This document shows, piece by piece, positions 7,772 through 17,400 of a stretch of DNA of 64,000 bases. A model generated the notes under the pieces. It saw only the letters and a program-made list of their open reading frames with translations, ran no database searches and was not told where the DNA came from. The first letter of the stretch is position 1. Every line of letters begins with the position of its first letter. Made by a program: the position numbers and the translations under genes. Where the stretch lies: NCBI GenBank assembly GCA_902793325.1, contig CADBCY010000014.1, positions 1 to 64,000 of the forward strand, in the 5' to 3' direction. Source of the DNA: an uncultured Eubacteriales bacterium (GTDB taxonomy: Bacteria > Bacillota > Clostridia > Christensenellales > Aristaeellaceae).

Positions 7772-10700
7772 TTAATGCTTTTGCTTCTTAAGGATGGCTA
7801 TGCCGACGTCCATGTTCTCCTTGATCAAATCCTTGAGGTATGCACGCACATCATCCAGGTCAAGATCATCAATGGCTCTCTGTGCCATGGAGGCGCCGCC
7901 AGTCTTATACTTGTTTTCAGCCCGCATCTTAATCCCATTCCTAATGGAACGATTATCCATCCAGTCATATGGATGAATCATAGAGAAATGGTTCCTTAGA
8001 TAATTCCGGGTGTCGTCCATATCCGGAAGCAAATACGCATAGTCTTCAACAACGCGCAGCCGCATACATTCATCCCGGCTTTCCTGAGAGGCAAGCCTGT
8101 CATAGAAATCTCCTTTTTGTAGATACGACATCACGCTTTCTGCCTCATCGGAGCCAAGGTTGCTCTTGCGGAATGCATCGAAGGCTTCTGCTGCCCTTGC
8201 GCGCTCCACGTCGTCAAACATGCACAGAATCGGCGTTCCATACATGCTTGACCATTCCCGTGGATTACTTGTCCCCGTCTTCTCACGCCAGATTTGCTCC
8301 AACCTGGCCTTCGTCTTTTCTTTCAAGAACCGTTCCACTTGCACCTCAACGGCCTTGAAATACTTTTCGGCAGAGTCTGTATATACGTCTGTATCCAGAT
8401 AATTGGAAAACAGCTCGTCGATGTCTTCGTCTGAAAGCTCGGTCAGCCAACCTGCCGCGATCTTCTTGAACATCTCCTGCTGATGCCGATAGAGCGAAAC
8501 AAAATCGTTCTTCTGTTTCTGAAGCAGCTCCAGGAACCGCGCCTTCTTCATCTCTGGAATTGCATTCTCGGGCGACCGTTTGATGCTGCACAGCAACCCC
8601 AGCAGCTCCTTCAAGTCACCACATTCCGTCTCCATCGCTTCATAGCTAAGGCGGAAATTGCGAAGCCGATCCTTCCAGTTCCGAACGCAAGCCGTCAAAG
8701 ATGCAGCCGGCGCAATGATCGAGTTGCTCTCTGCTACGATGCTATACTCAATGATCACCTCGTCAATCTTCGCCCGTGCAGTCTCTTCAGACCAGACCCA
8801 ATTGGCTTCGTCAGCGTTGAACTTTTTCTTGACTTCGTTTATATAGGCTCCGCCATCCTTGATGTTTGCAGCCAGTACGGGCAGCTCGCCTGAACGATAA
8901 TCATCGAGGTAAGCCCGCATACCAGCCCTGCAATTCTGTGAAGTCAGCAACGTCTCGAGGTCTTCCTGCAATGATGGTTGTGCCATGAGCAGCTCGCCGA
9001 TCTCGGTGGCCAGGTCGCTCTCTGTCGTCTTCTGCGTAAGATTCCGGATATTGGCAATGCCAAGATATTTGTCAACAACATCGGCAATGATCGCGGTGTC
9101 CGTTTTCACTTGTGCTGTCGGCAAGAGACTCTTCAGGCACCAGATGGGGAACTCCATCTTTTTCATGCCAACGCGTATGACGCTTGCCGCGGCATCCACA
9201 GAACCACAGTGCTCCGGCTGTTCATGGAAGAGAGACGCCGTCGCGGACAGGAACCTTCTCAGCTTATCGCTCATGAGCACGATGGCCTCAGGGCGATAAT
9301 TGGGTTTCGGGGTGACGGACTGATCCAGCGCATTCTTGATCGCGCCCTTCATCAGCTCCACGCTCATTGGCCGCGTCGTACCATTGGACCAGAAGTACTG
9401 TTCGTTCGCGTATTCCTTCAGCACAAATCCCAGAACAAATGCCGACAGGTTTGATGCTGTGAAACCAAAGGGCACCTTCTGAAGCTCTTGATAGATATCG
9501 ATAATGTCGATCCGGCCATTCTTGTCAAAGCCCTTGGCAATCAGCTCTTCCACGCGCTTCTTGATTTGTACAATGACGAGGCCCTGCTTGGAAGGATCCT
9601 CCCAATAGTTTCCTTCAACCTTCCACGCGCCAGAAAGCGCCGTGGATAGCTTGGTCTTGACGTTGCTTGAGGTGAACGCACCCTTTTCAACCTGTGTAAT
9701 GCCGCACTCCGCACCGAGGCCCATCGAGATGCGCGAGAACATCGTCGGATTCACATTATACTGTTCGATCCCAAGAGGATACATGCTGTGGTCTATTTCG
9801 TTCAGAAGCTCACAAAGGGCCTCATAACCCATCCGCATCTGCCCATTGGGATGCTTCGTATCGTACAGGCGGAATTCACCGCTTCGCAGGACATCCACCC
9901 AGGTTGCAATGTTCTTCGCGGCGTAGGCAGAGAATTGTCCTGATTGCCGCTTGTCACTCTTGAGATAGTACTCGCTGTACGCCTTATTCGTCAGATAGTT
10001 ATCCAGATACGGACTGAACGTGCTTGTAGAAGCATCCAGCAGCAACAGGTTCTCCGGCAGCTCTCCGCGCATCTGGTTTTGAATCTGTTTCCCGATGTCT
10101 GCGCGTTCATCATCGGTCATCGCCACAATAATGCACAGCTGAAAAGTCCCCGGAGCGTTCTGAGCCCTGGTCTTTGCCTCGCGCACAGCATTGTTGAAGG
10201 TCTGCGAACTGTTGAGGTTCGTGAACATCAAAGCAGTATTGAAGTGCCCGGCCAGGTTGTCCGGCACTTTCAGTTTCTGCAGTAGATCCGCTTCCTGCGC
10301 AATGCTTTGGGCAGAAATCTGTTCCCTGACGCGCTTCTTGGTGTCCATAATGTCCACGCCGCCGCCGGCCTTGGGAATAACGCGCATCGTATCGCCTTCG
10401 CCCGTGGGCTCCTCAAACAGTACCGGCTGGAGCGGCGGTTCCCGGTGTACCAGGGACTTCGCGATATTTGAGGCTTTCCCCTGAGGCCAACTGGTTCCCA
10501 GGAAGGAGAGGTCGATGTTCTCATAGGTAGGTACCAGCATACTCGCATCCTTGACGCGGGTACATATGGCGTTCATCAGCAGCACGGTTCGCAATACACG
10601 CTGTTCATCCTTGTTGAGGTGGTACTCACTGCTGAGCGTTTCAAAATTGTTCAGGATTTCCAAGGCGTCAGGATTCATATTCCCGCCGGCCTTCGTATTA

Positions 10701-12079
10701 AAGAAATCCCACAGCATATCCACCGTCATCAGATTGTCCGGGCCAAAGGCGCTGTGATGGTTGATGAACCACTTGAAGGCTCGCGTTTTCAGTGTGCCGT
10801 CTTCAGCTTTGCGCAATACCTCATCTTCTTCTGGATCGCGGGCGATGATGAAGTCGAACATGCTGCGCTGGCTGGCTGTGAATACACGGGAAATATGCTT
10901 GAGGATCAACGCGGCATAGGGATGCAGCGGCACGATCTCCTGGAGATCCGCATCGCTGAGCGCGCCTTTCTGGCCGCTCCGCTTCACTGACGTCGTTATG
11001 GCATTGCGCACTGACGCCAGACGAACGTTCAGAGCCTGCTTGGCCTTGTGCCATTCGTCGCGCATTACCGGGTCATCCGTTTCCTTCATTGCCTGTGCCA
11101 TGAGACGGAAAGCCATATTATCGGGCAACTCGATACGAATAGAAGGTTCGATAAAGCGATTTTTAATTTTGATTCTATCCGCAGTGTTGGTGATCAGTGC
11201 CTCACTCTCATGGGTAACCAGCACAAAGTAGAAAGGACTGTCTTCACTGATCTGTGCCAAGGTCTGGAAGCCCGTCAGGGAATTCTGACAATTCCTGAAG
11301 AACTCAGAAAACTCATCCCAGATAAACACAATAGATCCAAGGTGATTTTCAGCAATGACTTTTCGAATCCAGTCCGCCAGCATCGGCGCGTCCATCTTCA
11401 GGAAGGACATATTATTATCGCGGCCCAGGCGAATGAGCTTCGTCATCAGATACTGAATCGAATCCGCATTCCCGCTGTTTAAGGCATCGATCAATTGGTC
11501 TGCATTCATGCCATTGAATTCAAAGGCATCATCGCTCAGGAGGGCATTCAGATACTGTTTGTTGGCCGCCTTCTCGTTGAGCCACTTGATCAGCGCATCT
11601 TTCAGGGTGCCCTCGGCGTGATTCTCTATGCCTCGTTCTGCCAGAGCACGGGAAATGCTGCTCTGCACCGCCCACACCAGGTCGTCATCATTTTTGATAT
11701 TGGAGGAACCAATGCGATGGATGACGATGAGAGGCCCGTTCATCTCCTCGCTGCGGGCCGCGAGGAAGTGATTGCACAGATCCTCGCTCAGTTTGAAATC
11801 ATCAAAGTAGCGGCGCACCTCCGCTTCCGGTGCCTCCAGCAGGCTTTTTACCGTCAGCGCAGCATGAGATTTACCGGTACCGAAGATACCTTCAAACCAT
11901 ATGCCACGGGATTCCTTGCCGGAAAGCATATCTACCACCTGACGCAGCAACTGGATGAAGGTCTCGTGAGGATAGAAGGCATCCCAGCGCACTCTGCCCT
12001 GGTCGATGAGTTCTTTGGTAACTACGGCATAGTATTTTTCATCAGTATTGAAATATTGCTTGTAACTCGTTGCCGGCAT
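7772..12079 (-). CDS. brxC: BrxC/PglY-like large P-loop ATPase of BREX
   Basis: The protein has 1435 residues. Walker A is GIFGTGKS at 64-71 and the Walker B-like segment is IVFIWDEFSEF at 250-260, with VLVTHESE downstream as a sensor-like strand. Size and layout match BrxC/PglY, the largest ATPase of BREX systems, which is needed for modification and defence. The long C-terminal part is helical with charged stretches, probably a scaffold. The gene lies between brxP (15-base gap) and pglZ (11-base gap) in one operon. There are no internal stops, so it looks functional. Confidence 0.9.
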   Translation of the reverse strand: MPATSYKQYFNTDEKYYAVVTKELIDQGRVRWDAFYPHETFIQLLRQVVDMLSGKESRGIWFEGIFGTGKSHAALTVKSLLEAPEAEVRRYFDDFKLSEDLCNHFLAARSEEMNGPLIVIHRIGSSNIKNDDDLVWAVQSSISRALAERGIENHAEGTLKDALIKWLNEKAANKQYLNALLSDDAFEFNGMNADQLIDALNSGNADSIQYLMTKLIRLGRDNNMSFLKMDAPMLADWIRKVIAENHLGSIVFIWDEFSEFFRNCQNSLTGFQTLAQISEDSPFYFVLVTHESEALITNTADRIKIKNRFIEPSIRIELPDNMAFRLMAQAMKETDDPVMRDEWHKAKQALNVRLASVRNAITTSVKRSGQKGALSDADLQEIVPLHPYAALILKHISRVFTASQRSMFDFIIARDPEEDEVLRKAEDGTLKTRAFKWFINHHSAFGPDNLMTVDMLWDFFNTKAGGNMNPDALEILNNFETLSSEYHLNKDEQRVLRTVLLMNAICTRVKDASMLVPTYENIDLSFLGTSWPQGKASNIAKSLVHREPPLQPVLFEEPTGEGDTMRVIPKAGGGVDIMDTKKRVREQISAQSIAQEADLLQKLKVPDNLAGHFNTALMFTNLNSSQTFNNAVREAKTRAQNAPGTFQLCIIVAMTDDERADIGKQIQNQMRGELPENLLLLDASTSTFSPYLDNYLTNKAYSEYYLKSDKRQSGQFSAYAAKNIATWVDVLRSGEFRLYDTKHPNGQMRMGYEALCELLNEIDHSMYPLGIEQYNVNPTMFSRISMGLGAECGITQVEKGAFTSSNVKTKLSTALSGAWKVEGNYWEDPSKQGLVIVQIKKRVEELIAKGFDKNGRIDIIDIYQELQKVPFGFTASNLSAFVLGFVLKEYANEQYFWSNGTTRPMSVELMKGAIKNALDQSVTPKPNYRPEAIVLMSDKLRRFLSATASLFHEQPEHCGSVDAAASVIRVGMKKMEFPIWCLKSLLPTAQVKTDTAIIADVVDKYLGIANIRNLTQKTTESDLATEIGELLMAQPSLQEDLETLLTSQNCRAGMRAYLDDYRSGELPVLAANIKDGGAYINEVKKKFNADEANWVWSEETARAKIDEVIIEYSIVAESNSIIAPAASLTACVRNWKDRLRNFRLSYEAMETECGDLKELLGLLCSIKRSPENAIPEMKKARFLELLQKQKNDFVSLYRHQQEMFKKIAAGWLTELSDEDIDELFSNYLDTDVYTDSAEKYFKAVEVQVERFLKEKTKARLEQIWREKTGTSNPREWSSMYGTPILCMFDDVERARAAEAFDAFRKSNLGSDEAESVMSYLQKGDFYDRLASQESRDECMRLRVVEDYAYLLPDMDDTRNYLRNHFSMIHPYDWMDNRSIRNGIKMRAENKYKTGGASMAQRAIDDLDLDDVRAYLKDLIKENMDVGIAILKKQKH

Positions 12080-12094
12080 GGGTGCCTTCCTCCT

Positions 12095-14479
12095 TTACAA
12101 CAGCTGCAGTATGTCTTCGGCGTGCCTGTCTCTTTGCAGTGTGATCGTCTCCAGGCTCATCACGAAAGAAGCGGAAATATAATCCGTATAGTTCATGGCC
12201 AGACCGTTCAACAGGCGGATCATCGTTTCCCGATCCAAACCGAATATCGTGGTGGGGGAGACTCCTTCGCGCTCTATAGACTCATCCATCAGATAGGATA
12301 GGGTAAATTGATAGTAGTCACACTTCTCCGCAAACTTGTAAAGCGCGTAAAGGATCACTTCCGGGATCGGGGTAGTCCAAGAATGTCGCATTACAGAACT
12401 CATGGTCACTTTTTCTTCTCCATTGCTCTGTACTTTCACGGCAACATTAGGAATTCCAATTCCAATATCTGAAAAATATTGGTTTGAATGGAGAATCACC
12501 TTTATCCCGTTCCAAAATTCACCCTGTGTCTTTTTCCGTGTTTTTTGCTCCTTCTCTGAATATCGCAGTTCTTCTTCAATAGGGAAGATATCTTTTTGTT
12601 CAGTCTCTACATCGAATCCCACATGATCAATGTAGTATTTAAAGGGCGGTTTATAAACTAAGTTTACAGCTGCGCACGCCCAGCATGCAGCCAAACTGTT
12701 TAAGTCTCCACTTTCGACTGCCATCTCTAACTTGTCACCCAGGGGTAAAATGTTCTTCTTTTTATCAACTATTCCGGCATCTTGCATGAATCCGAACATT
12801 ACATCGGTCTTCCTATTGCCAGGCTCTTTAGAATGATCGGCTAAGTATTCATAAACCCACTCTGCATTTACTCCAACACTTAGATACTTGTTGATACCAG
12901 TAATGCTGCTATTCATCGTCGTGCTCCCCCTTATAGAATGATAGTAAATACAACAATCCGAAATGCTGTTGATTTTCAGACAGGAATGACATCTATTGCA
13001 CTTGTCCCCTATCTTTAGTAACCCGCCTTCCATACTGATGTTGTGTTGAGGACATTCTGCTTCGCAAGCGCGACAGTATATACAATACTGTGACTTCGTT
13101 AATACAGCACGGAAGTACGACATAAAGTCGATAAGGTTCTTCCCTTGCTGTTTTATTTCTATCGTGTAGGTATTATCATCTATAATACACTTCCTCTTTA
13201 CTCCAGCATACTCCAAAATGTAAGACTCACCATCAAAATCAAGCGATCCTATGGTTTTATACCATATCTTCCAGTTCGGGTTCAGCTTCTTGACATAGTA
13301 AACAACACTATCTTTCTTTAGTTCAAACCATACCCTTTCATTTTCCTTGATAGCAAGCTCACGTCCACTGAATCTCGTTTTCCATCCACCAATATCTAAA
13401 AACAATTTGGCATTGCTTCCAGAAAGATCTTTTCCGCTTGTTTCCACAATGATATTACAGTAGTTATCAACCAAGTCACGAAAATACTGTCTCTTGATAT
13501 ATTCGTGTTTCTCAGATGAGTTGGGGCACATTATGCAGCCAACCCTGTTAAATCCCATTTTGTAAGCTTCATTAAATGGAAGCTTGTATCTATATAAATA
13601 CAGATATATTTCTGCCGAAGACCAATCAAGAATCGGATGAAAGCTGTACTGTCCTGCCAGCTTCTTGCCTTCGCTGAATTCTTCATATCCAGATCTGGCT
13701 GCGCTCTCTTCTCCACGCACACCAGTAATCATGATAGTCCGTATTTTTTCCAATCCATATTCTTGATATATGGCATTTATAACAGGCGCTGTTTTTCTTG
13801 TTGTGCAGCACCACCTTATACGTCGTGAAGGAGGTCCAAATACACGCCAAGAATTTTCAGCTGTTGTTTTTGCGCTTGCCTCTATATACTTAATGCCGTT
13901 CTTTGCACAGTTATTTGCGATAGTATCACAAAGTGCAAGCGTCGTTGGAAACTCCATACCCGTATTGCCAAAAACCACGATAAACTCGTTGTTAGATAGG
14001 GTCCTTTGAACCAAATCCAACGTAACTACACTATCCTTGCCACCGCTGAATGCGACATACGTAACATCCGTGCTGCCCTGATAGTTTCTGACATTTGCAT
14101 TAATAGATCGAACCGTCAATGTCTCAAGCTCGTCCATAATTTCTAGATTTTCAGGATGATTAATCATTCCCTCAATATCAACAGGTTTAAGCGTCGAACC
14201 AACGGGTTCGCCATCTTCGTTTTCTGTGTAGATTACTTCAGGCGCAGTATATAAGCTGCCTCCCTTTGTCTTGGCAATGACACGGCCTTTATAGATATAG
14301 CGCTCCGCCTCCGCCCACATGATCGGGGCGTCGTCATTCTGAGGATAGGACCAGCGGCGATCCATCCCCAACAGATTCATTTCCCGATAATAGACCGGGC
14401 GCGGCTCATTGCTGCTTTTGCTCTGCTGTGGTTTGAGCAGTATCCCGCCCGTTTCCGGGTCCCATTCGTACTGATGCAC
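12095..14479 (-). CDS. brxP: BrxP: PAPS-reductase/ATP-pyrophosphatase domain protein with ferredoxin-like cysteines
   Basis: The protein has 794 residues. The PP-loop SGGKDS lies at 145-150 in VAFSGGKDSVVTLDL, followed by FGNTGMEFP. The CCTTRKT block at 224-230 and CIMCP at 315-319 complete the PAPS-reductase/DndC-like core. Residues 466-500 contain CxxCxxCxxxCP and CxxCxxC runs, typical of two [4Fe-4S] clusters. A C-terminal domain of about 280 residues, rich in aromatic residues, has no family I can name. BrxP defines type 4 BREX. DndC-type proteins activate the DNA backbone with ATP for sulfur insertion, so a similar reaction is inferred here. It is translated four bases after the giant upstream gene. 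Confidence 0.9.
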   Translation of the reverse strand: MHQYEWDPETGGILLKPQQSKSSNEPRPVYYREMNLLGMDRRWSYPQNDDAPIMWAEAERYIYKGRVIAKTKGGSLYTAPEVIYTENEDGEPVGSTLKPVDIEGMINHPENLEIMDELETLTVRSINANVRNYQGSTDVTYVAFSGGKDSVVTLDLVQRTLSNNEFIVVFGNTGMEFPTTLALCDTIANNCAKNGIKYIEASAKTTAENSWRVFGPPSRRIRWCCTTRKTAPVINAIYQEYGLEKIRTIMITGVRGEESAARSGYEEFSEGKKLAGQYSFHPILDWSSAEIYLYLYRYKLPFNEAYKMGFNRVGCIMCPNSSEKHEYIKRQYFRDLVDNYCNIIVETSGKDLSGSNAKLFLDIGGWKTRFSGRELAIKENERVWFELKKDSVVYYVKKLNPNWKIWYKTIGSLDFDGESYILEYAGVKRKCIIDDNTYTIEIKQQGKNLIDFMSYFRAVLTKSQYCIYCRACEAECPQHNISMEGGLLKIGDKCNRCHSCLKINSISDCCIYYHSIRGSTTMNSSITGINKYLSVGVNAEWVYEYLADHSKEPGNRKTDVMFGFMQDAGIVDKKKNILPLGDKLEMAVESGDLNSLAACWACAAVNLVYKPPFKYYIDHVGFDVETEQKDIFPIEEELRYSEKEQKTRKKTQGEFWNGIKVILHSNQYFSDIGIGIPNVAVKVQSNGEEKVTMSSVMRHSWTTPIPEVILYALYKFAEKCDYYQFTLSYLMDESIEREGVSPTTIFGLDRETMIRLLNGLAMNYTDYISASFVMSLETITLQRDRHAEDILQLL

Positions 14480-14483
14480 GGTG

Positions 14484-17400
14484 TCAAGTCCTCCTGTCTT
14501 TGACGCGCGCTACAATCGCGTCGATGCGTTTGTATCTGTAGTATTCCTGATAGCCGCCATCCACCAGAAGCTGTAATGCGTCCGCTGTGGTTGTCCAGCC
14601 ATCGGAATCGATGAGTATCTGCTCTACCAAATCCTTATACTCTTCTATGCCGCAGCCCCGCCGGACGATTGCGCCGAAGTAGCCGCTTTTTGACAGGCTG
14701 CGATAGCAAAGCATAAACCGCTTGCTGAACGCAAACAGATAGCTGTAGAGCAGGTATTTGTTCCAGGGATAGCCACAGGCCGGCAGGTGAAACAGCAGCG
14801 CGTCGGGCAGTTGCTTGAGACCTTCATATTTCCCCGGGCAAAACTCTTCAAGTATGGCATCGATGGCGGCAACATCAAAATGAATGTTGTTTCGATTGAC
14901 CAGTTCCTCCTGATTGATGCGCACCGCTTCCTGCAGGACCGTTTCCCAATAGATACCCGTGCCATTTTCATTGGCGACAGCTTCCAGTTCGCCCAACGTG
15001 AAGCGATCCCTTTCGCGAGCAAAGGTTGCGAATTGATCGTTGATATTGATCTTCTCGCCTCGAGCTGTGATGATGGTCGCGGTAAAGCTGAAACGATCCG
15101 ACAGGTAATAGCGGAGCAGATTGATCAGCGCCATGTTTTCATAAGGCGCGAGATCATCAGCCATGCCGGGAAGCTCACGCTGAAGCAATCCTTTGATTTC
15201 ATTCGAGCGCACCATCGGCTTGACTTCCAGCTCGCGCATGATGACGTCTCCGATGGTTTGCACATCCTCCGCGTCGATGGGAAAATGCTCGGCAAGCAGC
15301 CAGCGCCCCATACCGATGCGGATGATATCCGGGCAGGCGTTGATTCCGGCATTGACGCCATCCTCTGAGATAAACCACAGCGTTTCGCACAACTCTTCCC
15401 GGGTCGTTTCTCCACCACGTGCACGCATGACCTTTCGGCAGTCCTCCGACTGCCTCGCGGTGTGCCCTGGCCTGACATAAACCTTATAGCGCTGTTCAAA
15501 CCTCCCGTTGGCATGGCCTGCCAACGCCTCAATCATGGCATCCATAGAATAGACGCTTTGCTCCGCCAGCGCTTTCTCATACTTCTCGTAGATACGAGAT
15601 GGGTAGACGCAGGTATAGGTCGCCAGAATGCCATCGATCTCAGCACATATATCGTCCAACAGTGCGCTTGTATCCTCGTCTTTGGCATAGATGCGATCAT
15701 CCCGCCGTACACCAATAGCGGTAAAAGCTGCGTCGATATTGTCACCGGACAAGGGGCAGGGCGAACCGTATATTTCCTGCCATTGGGCATCCGCCTGCAT
15801 TTGGCAAATGAAATCGCCGGGGATGTAGCCGTCTGGGAAGCCTTCCTTCAATACCCGCTGCCAACGGTCGTCTACTTGCTGTTGCGGCTGCTCCGTTTGA
15901 GTTTGGCTCGACACCCCTGTGTTGTTGCTTGCCGGCGTGTCTGAGGTTCCCACAGGAGCGTTTTGTTCCCGGAACAAGGCATAGTACTGTATTGCACTTC
16001 TATATTGACTAATGCGCGCATGGCTATAATCACCCGAGAGTTTCAGCTTTGAAAAGCATTCGCGAATGATCTCTGGCCTTTCTGTCAGCAAGGAGAAGGA
16101 ACTGTCTCCATCTCGAAGTATGCGGTCTGCTGATGATAATGCCTGGCGGTATATCTTCCCAACAGTCCTCGACAGTTTGCGATCGTTTACAAGCCAATCC
16201 TCAAAGCCCTTTATTAGCTTATCTGGATTATCCTGCGTAATCGGCATCACACCCTTATCAGATATAGCGATCTGTACGTCCGATACTGGCTCAGGTGGCG
16301 TCAATTCTATTTCTTTTCCTTCATCCTCCCTCGGGATATAGCCAATAACGATGTCCTTCGGGTTGACGCCACAACCTTGCGCAACCATAGTTGCTTTTCG
16401 CATCAGGTCAGTAGCGCTAAGATTGATTTCTACCACAGTTCCATTATCCAGGTAACCCGGAACACGAATACTGCCCTGCTTTTTAAAAGCAGCTCGAAGG
16501 GCAGCTTCAAAGCGGGTCTGAAACTTTTCAGACAAGTAGTTTAGTAACCACAAATAGACTCTCTGCCAGAATTTCGCATTTTGCAGGGTCTCGCCGTCAT
16601 AGTCACAATAGACCGGTTTGCAAAAAGCAAAATTATTCTTTGCTGAAAGATCCGTTTTTGAGACTGCCTTTTGCTCATACTGCTCTTCGTACTGACCGGT
16701 GCGTTCCTTCATTGGGCGATATCCCACAATGACACTTCGTACTGGTACGCCGCAGATGGCGATCGCGCCAACCAAGCGCCGCATAAGCTCTGTAGCGCTG
16801 TACTGTACGCATATGACAGAACCATTTTCCAACACACAGGTTGCTCCGGTATGATCGCTAAGTCCCCGTTGCTTTTCAAGGACAATCTTGAAAGCCTCCG
16901 GATGCGTTCGCAGCAGCTGATTCATTGTCCAAATGTACGCACCTCGCCATGACGATGCCGCAGAATAGCGCACCCCCTCAATCTCCAGAAAATCAAACTG
17001 GCAAAACGAGAAGTCATTGGACTTCGACAGATCCGTCAGGCATATATCCTGTAACCGCTCTTCCGACAGACCGGAAGCAAGCCGAGCTGACGGTTCCGCA
17101 TCGCCACCATTATCATGGTCTTTTTCTTCACCCGGTTCGTTCAATCCGGAATGCGAATCCACCTCACTTGGAGCAGCTTCTTTTGAATCGTTCGTTTTTT
17201 CTCCCTTGGTCGTTTCATCACCCTTGCGGTTTGACTTGGCAGCAACTGTTGCCGGCGCTACAACATTTGCAGTGCTACTCAACTCCTTGCAACGGTTGCA
17301 TATCCAAATAGCGTACTTGTCCGCATCTTCCGTCTTCATCTCAGGATCGATAAAAGCGTTGATTCCCGTGAGCCTGAGCATCTTTCCACTCGAATCCCAT

